The notes under the pieces were generated by a model that saw only the letters and a list, made by a program, of their open reading frames with translations, was not told the DNA's origin and searched no databases. DNA of 64,000 nucleotides from Galbula dea. Its lineage: Eukaryota > Chordata > Aves > Piciformes > Galbulidae. This document shows positions 1 to 13,297 of this stretch, piece by piece. Position numbers and translations under genes: made by a program. The stretch is from positions 682,001-746,000 of the forward strand of contig VWZX01007020.1 in the NCBI GenBank assembly GCA_013399015.1, written 5' to 3'. Position 1 is the first letter of the stretch; each line of letters starts with the position of its first letter.

Positions 1-3000
1 ATCAGAGCACAGTGGTAACTTCCCTGAGGAGCCAGATCCTAGTTACATTCAGACAGTGGTACTGAGCCACTTTCAGGGGCTGCTTTTATGTGCTTCAAAG
101 AGAATGGGGTAATCTGCCCATTCTAACATAAGGTCACTTCCCAGCCTCTACAGGATTTTGTCTTAACTACTGAAGTTAATTATCCTTCTAAATTGCTTGA
201 CAGCCCTTCCAAAGTTATAGTTATTACTGAAATCTCTAGATAGTCTCTATCTTTATACAGATGTCTGGTGTCTTAACTTTTTTTATTCTTGGCAGTAACA
301 GTATCCTGTGCCAGACTACTGTGGCTGTTGTAAAACAGTATTTTTAGCATAGCAATGATATTGCCATATATCTATGTCTCTTAATGGACCATTATTTTTG
401 AGAGGCGGTAGGCTGCACTAACAAAATAATTGTGTTATCCAGAAGTGACATGTTAAAGGCTGTTGAAGACCAGAGAAGGGCAGCAGAGAATCCTGACAGA
501 TGCCAAAATGGTAAGAGACACCATGGGTATGAACGCAAATCACAAGGTCAGCTCCTGGTCACTAATCAAATGCACTTTTGAGAGCAAGGTAGAACCAGTT
601 TTAGGACATAACATGAAAATGTACAGACTTGTAACAATCTAATGCTGTTGCCCAAGATTCGTAGCCTAGTCAGAGCTGTCTTCAGATTATCTATAACTAT
701 AATGAAAACAAGTGGCGGTGCAGGATGAATCCTTCAGAATAGAGCTAATATGCTGGTTTGATATGGAAGGATTATTTAATTATTAAAGGGAAAATCTTCT
801 CTATTGCTTTTGTTTGATATAGTACTTTACTGCTTATGTTTGACCTCATACACACCCTTGCCTCTGAGGCTTCATTGTAATTTGAATAGAAAAGAAAACA
901 TTGCTTAGTTATTTTTTAACCTCCTGTTTCTAAATTTTGATGGTCATCACTTTGGTCATCTTAAAGTGGAGAGAGAGATCAGATGTGCCCAGTCTTCCTC
1001 TTTACCCTGTGTTATCACGGCTACACTTTCTCTTCTTTAGAAAGAAAACAACTTTAAGCTTCCAACCAGAGAGAGATATCAGGACTATAAAGGACCATTT
1101 AGGTGAACTGAAACCAAAAGAACCTTTAAAATTCAATCTGTTTCTTCCAAGCTCTGGTTCTTTTTCTGAAGACACTCCATTACTTAAACTTCCTCTAGAA
1201 GTAGGGTGGCCACTGCCATCCAGAACAACCTTGATGTGACTGGATCTGATCAGTCCACCAACTCCTTTAAGAGCACAGGAATATCTCTTTATTGCTCAAT
1301 GTCTTATACAAAGAGCCTCCTAATGTTCATTTCATTGTACTGACACCCTGATCCCTCTGTAAAGATGTCTAGGTCCTTTCTGGGATGACAGAGTTGATTT
1401 ACAACCCACTAAATTAAATAAAACCCATTGTCCGATAAGGTGGAGTTTCACCTCCCAGGGTTTATTCCTTCACCTCCCACAAGGAGCCGCAAAGGCTGAG
1501 GAGGCAGGGAAGGCAAGAGCCAAACTCTGACATCTTTCAAGTGAGAGGCAGAAAAAACAAAGATCAAGAAAAGAACAAGTCTGACCCAGTATTTCTTGTA
1601 GTTGCAGTGAGCACAGTGGCTTAAGGCACCTACTTACCATGGGAAAGAAACAACAAACCTGGAAGCAAATGTTACTAATAACTTTCACAAAGTTCACTTG
1701 TATTCAAGATTTCTTATGGATAAATATCTTTTTGAAAAGTCCTCAGGTAGCTGCTCATAAACAATCATGTTGAAAAGAAATATGGGTTCTTGCCAATTCT
1801 ATGCTAATTAAACCTGATAATGTTCCACTTGAAAGGATGACAGCATGTCTTCCCAGGAATCCAGCAAATCTGGCAAGGCACTGCAGGTATCTGAATTTTG
1901 GTTTTGCCCAGCTTTGCTAGTCTTGCTTCTTGGGGTAAAAGCCTAGTAGTAATGTTGCTATGACCTTTACTTGACAGATGATCACTCCTATGCCTATGTC
2001 AAAATTTGGCAGAAGCACCGTGCATTTTTCAAGGTGGAAATGCACTAACGTGGTTTCAGTAAGGATGTTCCTTCACAACCCGAACCAGTCCTTGAAGATT
2101 CAAAAGCATTCGAAATATTTCTGCCCCTTTGGGAAATCTTCTGCTGGAGTCATCAAAGCACAGTGAGGCACTCTGTGAAAACCAATAGGAAAGCCCTTGA
2201 CAGCCTTCCTTCCTGTGATTCCTAGCCTAAATGTGCTTCCTCAAGTACAGTAGGTCACTATAAACTGACATATGACTTTCAACTTCAAAGCACATCTCTT
2301 TATACATCTTATTGTTTCTTCTTAAGAACAGTACAAAAAAAAAAAAAAAAAGCAAGGGGGTCTAATTTTGTCTTCAGTTCCTTCAGGTTTGGGTTGGGTT
2401 GGGTTTTTTTGGTTGGTTTGGTTTGTGGGGTTTTTTTGTTCTTGGGTTTTGGTTTGTTTCTTTTTTTTTTTTTTAGTAGTTGCAGAATCTGATCCACTTC
2501 TTGGATAGGTCTGCAAACATCAGCATAAAGGTGGAGAATTTGAAAGGAGGCTTCCTAATTTTTTGCTCAGGTCTTCAAAATCTAAGATGTCTTTCTCTGT
2601 TTGAAACTCTAAGTCAGATCACAGCGATAACCATTCAGTTAACCCTTAACCACTAATAAGTAACCTGTTCAGCTGTACTTTTTTAAATGAGGGTGCAGAA
2701 AAAGCACCTGAGCATACACAGATAGGAAAAAATGTCTCTGGGTTAAAAATAACAAAACAAAAACAACAAAGAAAAACAAAATAAAAAGGGAGGATAGAGT
2801 CAGGTGAAAATACCAGTAAACCAAATCACCATTTCATACCAAAGTAGCAATGTCGGAGTGAGTGGATAAATAACCAATCCACCCATCCACACACTTTATC
2901 ATTCCCTTCCTTTCTTCCTTCCTTCTCTCTTCCCTGCAAAGCCCAAATGCTGCAAAATGTGGGCTTTCAAGCAACTTAGAAGACTTTCAACCCTGAGGAG

Positions 3001-3638
3001 TTAGGATGGAACAGATGCATGGCAAGTTATGTAGCCTGGCCTGCCAAAATCCTGATTTTGTGTTGCAGCCTGGCCTATACTTCACTATGACTACTCACTT
3101 TGGCTTAGCATGTTTTGGTGCTGGCCTCACATCTTTTCCAATAAGAAAGTCTACAATGACATAATTAATAGAGGATAAAACAATGTTGTAACTTTGAAAA
3201 CCAAAAAAACTTCCAGTCCCTGAGATGCAAAATCAGACCTTCAGAAGTCTTGCTGGCAGCTAGTGAGACAATTCCCCTCAACCTCCTCCAGCTAAAACCT
3301 TCCCAATGCCATAAGCCTAAGATATGTGGTCTAAAGCCTAAACTTAGTTGTTCCTATAAGCAATTTTCAACAAGGAAAGCAAAATAAGGATAGGAGTAGG
3401 AGACATGATTATCACCAAAGCCCATCACCTGCCTTGATTTCTGCACTTAGCCAAGAAGGCTTTGGCTTGGCATCACATGGTTGCTGAGAGCAGAGCTGTA
3501 CATGGCCTCAGAAGTGGCCAAACTGGGTTACTCCAGTCCAGCTCCAGTCATTGGTTAGACTGCTTCATGTCATGGGCAAGAGTGCACAGCTGATAACTAG
3601 CAGAGTACTTGAGCTGGAGCAGGATAAGGCATGCTTTC
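1..3638. other. AT-rich intergenic DNA, no gene seen
   Basis: No coding exon is supported. The open frames here are short, mutually overlapping, lack recognisable domains and have no convincing splice partners. The only clear structure is a polypyrimidine patch at about 2896-2935 and the low-complexity block listed separately. Confidence 0.7.
2335..2474. repeat. A-run, G/T-rich low-complexity block and T-run
   Basis: A run of 17 A (2335-2351) is followed by a stretch made almost only of G and T with repeated GGGTT/GGTTT units (about 2387-2460), then 14 T (2461-2474). On the minus strand this reads as A/C-rich sequence and creates spurious lysine-, proline- and threonine-rich frames. Similar A/C or G/T blocks recur at about 30035-30074, 43180-43232 and 48020-48090. 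Confidence 0.85.
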
Positions 3639-4313
3639 ACAGAATCACAGAATATTAGGAGTTGGAAGGGACCTCAAAAGATCATCTAGTCCAACCCCCC
3701 TGTCACAGCAGGATTCCCTAGACCAGGTCACACAGAAGCGCGTCCAGATGGGTTTTAAATATCTCCATAGAAGGAGACTCCACAACCTCTCTGGCACCTG
3801 AACTGGGAAAAAATTTCTACATGTATTCACACAGAATCTCCTATGCTTCAGCTTACAGCCATTGCCTCTTGTCCTGTCACTAGGCTTCACTGAGAAGAGC
3901 CTGACCCCATCCACCCGACACTCATCCTTCACATATTTAAAAGCATAGATGAGGTCACCCCTTAGCCTCCTCTGCTCCAAGCTAAAGAGACCCAGCTCCC
4001 TCAGCCTTTCCTCATAAGGAAGATGTTCCAGCCCCTTCATCATCTTCATGGCTCTGCGCTGGACTCTTTCCAGCAGTTCCCTATCCTTCTTAAACTGGGG
4101 GGCCCAGAACTGGACACAATATTCCAGATGTGGCCTCACCAGGGTAGAGTAAAGAGAAAGAAGAACCTCTCTTGACCTACTAACCACACCCCTTCTAATA
4201 CACCCCAGAATCCTATTGGCCCTCCTGGCCACAAGAGCACACTGCTGGCTCATGGTCATCCTTCCATCCACCAGGACCCCCAGATCCCTTTCCCCTTCAC
4301 TGCTCTCCAACAG
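3639..4313 (-). mobile_element. CR1 LINE 3' fragment, 5'-truncated
   Basis: Read on the minus strand this is the 3' part of CR1 ORF2 followed by the short 3' UTR, which ends in the octamer-type tail (TCACAGAATCACAGAATA in plus orientation). The translated part has typical CR1 phrases such as DLGVLVDGRMTMSQQCALVA and VRPHLEYCVQFWAP. It matches the copy at about 17022-17694 almost base for base. Homology between the two stops abruptly at 4313, which marks the 5' truncation point. The frame is broken near the end by a small deletion in the region that encodes HWHRLPRE in the other copy. It is not a functional gene. Confidence 0.93.
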
Positions 4314-7062
4314 CTTTCAGCAGCTTCTTTCTGCAACCTTTATGTCCCACTGCCCCAGGGAAAAAACTTGTGCACTGGCTTTCCAGTCTTGAGAACTTTT
4401 TCTCAAGCCTTCTCTTCAAAACTGACTGAGGGGTAATGGTAAGTGAGCATGTCTTAGTGTTACACACAGTCTTACCACCCTTACCACTGTGGTATCCAAG
4501 CTGCAGTCCTAATCCTTCCTAAATTTATGTACATATGCTCAGGCCTTAAAACCAAATAAACAAGCCTACTAGAAGGGAACAAAATAAATTCAGAGTGTTC
4601 TGGCTTTCAGATTAGTTCATCTTAAAATTCTACTGAATCTGCTCCAGAAAAACATTCCCAAAGAAATCCCCAGAGTTTAACACACAGGTTCAAATTGACA
4701 GCTAGTGCAAAATATTTGAGTCAAGATAGCAAAGATAAAGGAATTTGTGGACAACACATGATAAATAAGCTTTCAAAAACATTTAAAAAGTGGAGGTGAT
4801 CCTGCTCTAAGTGCCAAAAGATATAACCAGTACTGTGTGGTCTCGCAGGATTTTACTTATGCAATAGTCCATGGTCTTGAAATTATTTTAAACTACCACG
4901 AGTATGTATTGCAATTCATGTTTTTGTGAAAAGTACCCCAGGATGAAGATGATTGTTAGCATTCATCTTGTGCTCACCCAACAATACTTCCAGCCTCCAC
5001 TATTGCAAAACCAGAAGCCTAGGAGCTGAGAACAGAATAAAGATGAGAGACAAAGTGTGCATTAAGGGCCCTTCAAGCTCATTTCTATGACTTCCAGATG
5101 CATGATGACTGCTTAGTTTCTCTGGCTAGGAGGCAGACAGCTTAACTTATGACTATTATGTTTACAGAAAACTCCGAATGCTATCTTATACCCCTGAAAT
5201 AAGTTCAGTAAAAATATTCCTAAAATATACACTAGCCGGTTGCAAACAGAGCCAAATTCATTCTTTAGATTCTCAGAAAATGTCTGGTGTACATAATGAA
5301 GAGTCTAATACGCACTACATGATTTGAGTAGCAGGAAATCATGTTTTATTCCTCCCTTATAATTATTATAATATTATAATATAGCAGCTTACAAAGCTGC
5401 TTTATGACACACTTTTGCAAAGGAAAATAATTATTGTGTCATGAATTAAAAACAAAAAGAATTTTACAGACAAAAGCCAGACACTGCAACATGAAGCCAT
5501 GTCCTGGTTAAACAGAGCCTCCATCAGTGCAAAAAAAATTTTCTATTGCATTAAAAAACCCACCAAACTAAATCCTAAAAAAAACTAAGCAATGTTAGCT
5601 ACTAGTGAATGCTTCACCCATTTTGCCAAGCAGCTGAAGGTCGAAAGTCCAGCCCAGAAACAGCATTTAACTGTAATGGATACTATTTGTCTCACACGAG
5701 CGTGGTGTCATTCCACTGAAGAATGAAACCCAGGCTGAGAAAGTCAGCCCTTGCACTCGACTCTGCCTAAATCACTTCCATTTAAACACACATTGTACAT
5801 AAACACAAATCTGCACAGCTGACTACCCTCAACTGGAGTATTTGTGATGTGTAGAGCTGGCATCCAGGATTGCCCCTAGAAGACAGCTCAGGCAGTGGCA
5901 TGATTTCCACAAGGCAGCTGAAATCATTCCCCAACCCAAAAGGAATAGTTTCCTTTCAGGTTAGTCAGGTTTCTAATCTTCCCGTGCCCCATGCAAACAT
6001 CTTTGATTACACTAAAATAACATGTAATATCAAATACTGACACCTCTATGCAGCAGCCTGAAATAACACAAATCATTTTCTGAACTTATAACTCTTCTCT
6101 GCCTTTATTTTTGAACATGAGGGAGCCTCAAGGATCAGTTAGCTGTTTCTAAAGTACAGCTTGCATCTAAGTGTTTGGAGCTGTACATTCACATCTCCTG
6201 CCACAACTCTTAAGACTTGCTATTCAGACATGCAAAAGAAAAAAAGTAAGATTACTTTTCATCATGACTGAAGAGATTGCATGTGGGAACCTCTTATCCT
6301 AGGAGCTAAACACATAGAAAGGTTTTAGCTGTATATACACTAAGCATATGAGGCCAAGTAAAAGGCTCTGTCTGCCTTCCAGCAAAGTAATAGGGCGAAG
6401 CCTTTAAAAAAGCCTTTTTCATCCAAGTCTTCATTGAAGAGAACTTTTTCTCTCTCAAGATTTTTTTACTATTTAATTTTCCCCTCAAATTATTTTTAAC
6501 ATGTTTTGAGATTAAATTTTCATCCATAGAAAAAAAAAAAAGTAAGCACCCTATGTCCTAACTTCTTTTCCTTCCTTTCTTGTGATTTCATCTTCTGAGC
6601 ACACCCACTAGTATCATCACTTAGGAAAAGCCAAACACATTTTGGGCAAATGTTTGCCAATATTTTGTTCACAGTTTTTCATTAAAAATAAGTCTTTCAG
6701 CTAACTCTAGCCTTCATTTACATCCTTGCACACAACTACAAGGAAAACTGCAACTAAAGCAACAGCAGCAACATTTCATCATAGGTGAGATAGAAATAGA
6801 AGTCCCTTCTGTTCTCTGGTATGTGAAAGCAGGTGTTAACTTAGAGATCCAGTCGTGACCATGATCACTGTGCACAGGTGTCAGATGAACACATTTTTGT
6901 GGTAGGATCATGGTCTAAGATATTAAAATACCAATTCTGAAGAGGGAAAGTTGAAGTTCTGGCAGCATTGTGTCCTGGCAACAGAATTTTGTGCAGCCAA
7001 TGCAATGCAGTGAATGGGTTCATTTGTACAGGAGGTCTTAGGTCCAACAGTTTCATTACTGC
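4314..7062. other. AT-rich intergenic DNA, no gene seen
   Basis: Only short chance frames are present. There is a very AT-rich patch with ATAAT-type units at about 5358-5384 and an A-run at about 6529-6541. Nothing else is recognisable. Confidence 0.7.
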
Positions 7063-7067
7063 AAGAC

Positions 7068-7758
7068 TGTCAAAGGTTGAGGCTGGGCCAACCACCAACC
7101 CAAAGACAGAATCTCCCTGTTATCCTCTCTTCCACCCCCAATGGGAAGGGAATGGGGATAAGAGAGACAGACAGACTTGTGGATTGGAAAATAAAACTAA
7201 AGCTACTTTAATGATAATGATAAATGAAATATATACAAAACCCAACACCAAACCCAAACCACCATTGATGGTAACTACGTCACCACTGATACTGAGGCAG
7301 TAGGCCTCAGCAGCAGATGAGTCCGGCTCAAGGGTTGGATCCTGGTACTAGGTGCAGGAACTTATGCATCGCCGAAGCGCAGGAGAAAAGGAAATCCGGA
7401 AAGGACAAACAATCTAGCAAGGGGCAGCTGACCCCCAGTTTATATATCAAATATGACATATACGGGATGGAATACTTTAGTTGGTCAGTTCAGGGTCACC
7501 TGTCCTGTCCACTCCCTGGAGGTGCAACCTTTACCCTGCAGCCCCCAACTTGAGACACAAGATTCAGCAGTGACCTTGCTTTGCGTAGGAGTCCCTGGTA
7601 GTAAATATAAACATTAGGTCTTACCACTGCTAGAAGCTGGCAGTGTCTGCAAAAACATGTTGTTATTCTCAGAAAGTGCAGTTTCTCAGAAGAGCTTTAA
7701 CTGAAAAGTAAAATCTCTGAACAGAATTAGTTCTGTTCTAACCCAAACCATAGAGACA
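7068..7758 (-). mobile_element. Solo LTR of an avian ERVL-like retrovirus, with perfect 5-bp TSD
   Basis: On the minus strand the element begins TGTCTCTATGGTTTGG at 7758 and ends TTTGACA at 7068, so it has TG...CA termini. The five bases AAGAC occur directly outside both ends (7063-7067 and 7759-7763), a perfect target-site duplication that fixes the boundaries. A TATATAAA box lies at 7446-7439 and an ATTAAA poly(A) signal at 7212-7207 on the minus strand, in the order expected of U3-R-U5. No internal gag-pol region or second LTR is nearby, so it is a solo LTR left by LTR-LTR recombination. It belongs to the same family as the element at 39909-40681. The family assignment to ERVL rests on the 5-bp duplication and on resemblance to known bird LTRs. 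Confidence 0.92.
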
Positions 7759-7763
7759 AAGAC

Positions 7764-10700
7764 ATAAACCACTTTCAAAATAGCTTACGTTCAACTGTAC
7801 TCACTAATATTCACTCTGCTTTCACTGTTGCAGTACCCAGGCTATTCTTGATTACCTACAGCTCACTGTTTTTCTAATTAATATTGACATAGATAGTATT
7901 TCTGCATATTTTTTTTGTTTATAGCTTGCACATTTCCTTTTGACTCTAGTGAAACTATGAAGTGTCTGAGTGCTTAGAAATCCATACACTTCTACAGCTC
8001 CTTGAGTTGGCTGGATTAGTGCTATTTCCTAGGTGTCACATAGCACATGTTATCTTAACTTACAGTTCAGCTGTTTCTCCAGAAAAAAGGCCATTCCTAC
8101 CTATATTTTGAAAGCCAGACAAAAAGAAGTCAAGCTAGAATACTCTAAACTAGAAAATCAAGAATGCACCAGTGCACATTGGTAATCTTTGATATGTTTA
8201 GCACTATGAGAAAAGTTCAAATTAAAAAAAACAAGTCATAGAAACCCAAAGTATATCAAAGCAATATGAATGAATAAAGCATAATTTAAGATGAGAAAAG
8301 GGGGAACAACCCATCTGTGTACTAAGACAGAAAATTTAAAGCACACATCCTTCTCAGGTCAGCACCAAAGAAAGATGCTGAGACCTCGAGCATCTAAATT
8401 CAGAAGCTGCCTGCCTTTTTAGCAATTGCTCTCAACAGTGTGCAACAAAGGGCATTCCAGCCAGCACAAGGGACTAACCTGAGGTGAGGTCAGACTGGTT
8501 TATGCCACAGAACCACATGCTTCTCTAGAAAAAGACCTTAGATGCACATTGTTGCATATATTCACTTCAGAATAAAATACTCTGCGCTGAAAAAGCCTTT
8601 TTCAAGGTATATGTACATTTAATGCACAGGCCTCAGCATGTGTGTAAATGAGCTGAAAAGATATTCAAAATCTCATGTTTCTGTTTAGCTCTTTCTTTTA
8701 GAAGGGTTGGTTTGGGGTGGGGAAGATGGTGTTGGTACAATTTTAGGTATCAGAGCAACCAAACTATTTTTCTCCCCGGTTCTTCACCTCACCATAGCAG
8801 CCATGTCAAGTGTGCAGATTTCTTTGGAGTTGTTCCATAGTTATAAAATGCTATCAATGTCTTAAAAAAGCTAGTAATATTTCATCTTCGTTGAAAATTA
8901 TCTATTGGATTTAGTTAATTAACTGAATCAATCAATGACAATGCAAGGTTCCTTGTAAGAAAAATTCTGAAAAAATCTCTTAAAGATTTTTTAAGCTACT
9001 TTTGTTTAGCCATGTAGAGGTAATATGTGGCAGACCTGAAAAATAAACGTTATGGCCTTGCATCTCTGATCCAGCACTTACCCAGGTTAGAAATGCTCTG
9101 CTCGGTCTCCAAGCCTGAGCAAGGCACAATGGGTCTGATCTCAGAACTGAGGGGCCTAGAAACACTCAGGAGCTGCCAGTAGTAGTTGTTGCACAAAGGA
9201 GATATCTCAAAGCAATGTGAGGTCCACGGGATCCTGCAGATCTGGTGCAACCAGACGCATCCTGTGAAACAGAGTGCTCATGCAGTGCATAGACACCAGC
9301 AGCTGTAGTCCACAGCCTGTGTATGTAACAATCATTCAGGAAACCTTCCAACACTACTTCCAATATGCCTTTTGAACTTGTTATCTGTTGGAGGAAGATG
9401 CAATCAGATGCCAAAATATTGTACAAGAAAAAAGGTATAAAAAAAATAGATATGAGGTGGCAGACCGAAAGCAAAAAAATTCTCTTCCAGGAGTCCATGG
9501 TTTTTCAGCCCTAACAGTCATCACCTCATCCAGTTCAAACCAGATGAAAACTGAGATGCTGACTTGGCTACCAGGAAAGAAATGAAAAGTGGTTAGTGAC
9601 TTGCAGGCAATTGAAAACAACAGCTTGAATGCCAGCTGAAAGAAGACAGAATAGGTAATGCTGCAAGGATTACTTTCAATACAGAAAATAAAGAAGCAGA
9701 AAATAAAACATTAATGCAGCTAATTTTCTAAGAAAGGAGAGTAAGCACCTGTCAAAGGACAGTGGCAAAGTCTAGAATGTTTTGAGGAGTTAGAAATTAA
9801 CACATTTATAAACATGCCCTACAGCAAAACCCAGATATTGCAGATGTCATGGGTTTTTTGAACCACAGTCAATCTTAAGCAGCATGTGTAAAGAAACTGC
9901 AAACATAAATATTCATGCATTCACAGACAGCCTGAATTTCTTTCTTATCATGGTGTAACCCTGCCTTGAACTGCACACATTCAGCAGAGACATAATAACT
10001 GAACAGCACTGCACATCAATCAAGGATACAGACAAGTCTTTATTCCATGGTTCTGCAGTTTTAGAAAGAATTCAGAATCTCCTGGGGTTGCTTAATGAAA
10101 AGGCTTTCCAAACTGTTAAATGTATGAGACAGAATAAGCTACAGGCTTAAATACGCTGTAGAAAAATAATTAACAGGGTTTTTAAAGATTATTTTGGTTT
10201 CTGTTTTCCAGCTTTTGCACTAGACTTTCTGCAGGCTTCAAGATTTCTGGTCAAAAGGACAAAATCTCTTGCCAGCTAGAAGATTAAATATACCTTTAAA
10301 TATTTGATAACATTAAAGCCTGCTTTGGAAAAGCAAGTAGTCTTTCCAAAGAGCACACAACAATATTTAACTTCATTCAAACAAGAACTACGAATGGATT
10401 ACAATGAAAAAGTATTTCCTGGAACAAGCCAGGCACCATCTCTCCTGGAATAAACTAAATATGTTTTGATTAAAATCAATGGGATTTGGAAGTTGTTTCT
10501 CTCTTTTGGGTAAGAGTCTTAACATCCTGCCAATGGAGCGGAGTGACAGTCATGAAAACAAATCACTACTACTGATGGAGTTAAAATTAAAACAGTATCG
10601 AAACATTGAAATGCAAAGAGGTATTTCATGCTGGAATAATGTTTATTCAATCCTGAAACCAAAAGCATACTTACATAGAAGCAAAGAATAAACACAGCAA

Positions 10701-13297
10701 GATCATAGTCACAGTTCATTTCTTCTCTATTAACCTATGTTGCTAATCAGCTTGAACTGCTTCATGGTGTTAGGTTTGCTGGCATTGCAATTCCCCTGAA
10801 ACAGAAAAAAACACAGGAGAAAGGGCCAGGGAGCTTTTCCTTGCTGTTTTAATCCATCTAAAATTCTTCTTCTTAAGGAAAGCTAGAGTTATTGTGACAT
10901 ATCTCTGATCTTATGAGGAAAAGTCTCTCCAAAATGAAAGCACAAAACGAAGCAAGCCACTTCCAGACAAGTAGTCTGTCCATAGCTCCAATTTGATTTC
11001 TGCAAAGCAAGCCTATCTGAGGCCAAGAAGGATATGAGAGCTAAGAAAGTTAATAATAGGGTATAAATCCTTGATGGTTCCTGGTCTTAAGCTAAGTCCA
11101 AATGCAGTGCTACAACTGGCAGAAAGCTGGCATCTCTCCCTCCACTGTTCAGCACATCCCCTGCTAGAAGGAAAGCAAAGGCTCTCCTCCAAACACAGCA
11201 AACATCTGGTCCTTCTGCAAAAATTTTTTTCTCAGCTTTTGTTTTCCTTTTCAAAAGTTGGAACAAAATTGAGAAATCATATTTATTTAGTTTATCTACC
11301 ATAAATTGCAATAAAAAGGAGCTTCTCTTCATTGACCTACTCAGTAACACCTTTCCACAATGTTTTTTGAGTGGAAGTCAGTTATTAAACCCCATCTGTC
11401 CTACCAAAAGCAAAATAAAAAAATATAGCTTTTTAATGTGAATATGAATATACATGAATATGAAAATGTTCCCACCACTGTGATGCAACTGCTACTATGA
11501 TGCTCATACTTAATAGTACATAAAATGGATGGAAATTGGTTAATAAGGTCAAAACTAGCTTAAAATAGAGGCAAAAGGAATTGAAGCAGAAGAAATAGCT
11601 AAAATATCAAATTTACAACCACTATAACCTAGCAACTATCCTGTGGCTTAGCCTGTGAACAAAGCAGAGCTAGACTTAAAGAATTTAAGATCATCATTAC
11701 TTACTGAAAGAAACTTGATTTTATTAGAATGTTATTAAAATAATTGAAAGCAAATTACAATTAAAAACTCAAGACAAATAGGAAACAAATAGTTTAATTA
11801 TTACTAATGTTAACTTAAATTAAGAATAAACCAATGCTGCTGCCAAATATAAAAATCAAATCAAGGGTCTAATCTCAGCAAAAAAGTAAGAGTCAATTAC
11901 AAAAAGAGTTAAATCAACAAAATTACTCCAAGAAATAATCTGTCTGTAAATTCTAGAGATTAGCAATCACACTTACTGAATCCCCAGCTAAAGTGAGAGT
12001 GATTTAAAGTGTATTCACCCAGCAGTGAACCAGAGTTATCTGTTTTCTGAATTGCAATGTTAGGCCATTTAAGCTTCCTTCTGGGAAGGATGTTCTTTGG
12101 TAAGCACAAGTTTACACTGCACTATTCCGAAGGCTTCTGGAAGTTCCAATATAAAGCCTAAACGTTAACGTTTCTGAGCTATGCTTTCAGAACTATTTTC
12201 ATTTGGGTAACTTTTATTCTTTTGCCAATACGTGTTTTACAGGAGCTTACAAAGACCCATATGCATGCAAATGCACTGACAGCCTAAAATTGCAGCTGGA
12301 ATATCTCTCCTTTTAATAAATTACAGGTGATAAACATGAAATTAAGCTGAAAAATTATGTTTACCAGAGCTTCATAAATGCTTGGGCTCAGTGTCTTCTG
12401 GCCTCTCATACAGAAAGTGCTGGGGCAGTATCAGGGAGCAAGGCACTCACTGTGGTTGCACGGAAACTGCAAGGTTGGTCACAAGCTGTGGTTGCCTGTT
12501 AGCATTTTTGCTTCTCCTCTCCAAGATGGCCTAGATGAGGATTTTAGGAAGAGTATTTCCCCATAAAATTCCCTTATTTCTAGCCTTTATTATATATCTT
12601 TTGAATTTTGTTTGTTGAGCCTTGTAAAGCTTCCCATTAAGATCTTTAGACAAGCAGGTTAGCTCCCAGGCAAGCACCATGATCCTGCTCTGATTATGTC
12701 ATCAGTTCAATTATGGAAAAAATATCTGAGCATTTTTAAAATTTGTGTGACATTACCATTCACAAAGACCAAAAGCTTGCAACTTTTAAAACTTTCTAAA
12801 CTACCTTTGGATATAATACAGGATTGGCAAAATAACATGAATAAAAGTTTTCAAGTTACTCTCTCCTACTAATATATGGAAAATGTAATTATATTTTTTT
12901 AAAGATACCATTAGCAATAAGTAATCGATCAGCAAATCTGTAGTCCATGAAAGACTCTAAAAGTAAACACGAAGATTTATGATGCTTTAGCAGGAACATT
13001 CCCATTTTAGAACACAAGTTTTCATTTTAAACAGGACCGTAGGTCAAAAAAGCTTACAGCCTGAAGTTTCTTCTTGGTAGATCAGTCCAAAATATTGTAA
13101 ACGATCTCAGTAAGAATATGAAATCTTTTCCATAGAATCTTTCTTGTGCCTTAAGAAGCATCAGAGGACAACTGAATTTGCTGCTGAATGACAGGAAAGC
13201 ACTGTCTTTGCTTCAGACAATTGTCTGTTTCAAAACAAAAACAAGCCAGTGATTTTAGGCAGACTGTAGATATGAGTTGTATAGACATAAGGATAAC
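7764..13297. other. AT-rich intergenic DNA, no gene seen
   Basis: No exon is supported. Short open frames (for example around 9160-9620 and 11010-11350) overlap one another on both strands and carry no recognisable motif. A perfect 12-bp palindrome, AGTTAATTAACT, lies at 8913-8924. Confidence 0.7.

Noticed and set aside
2309..2516. Lys/Pro/Thr-rich minus-strand frames
   Set aside because: They are translations of the A-run and the A/C-rich low-complexity block.
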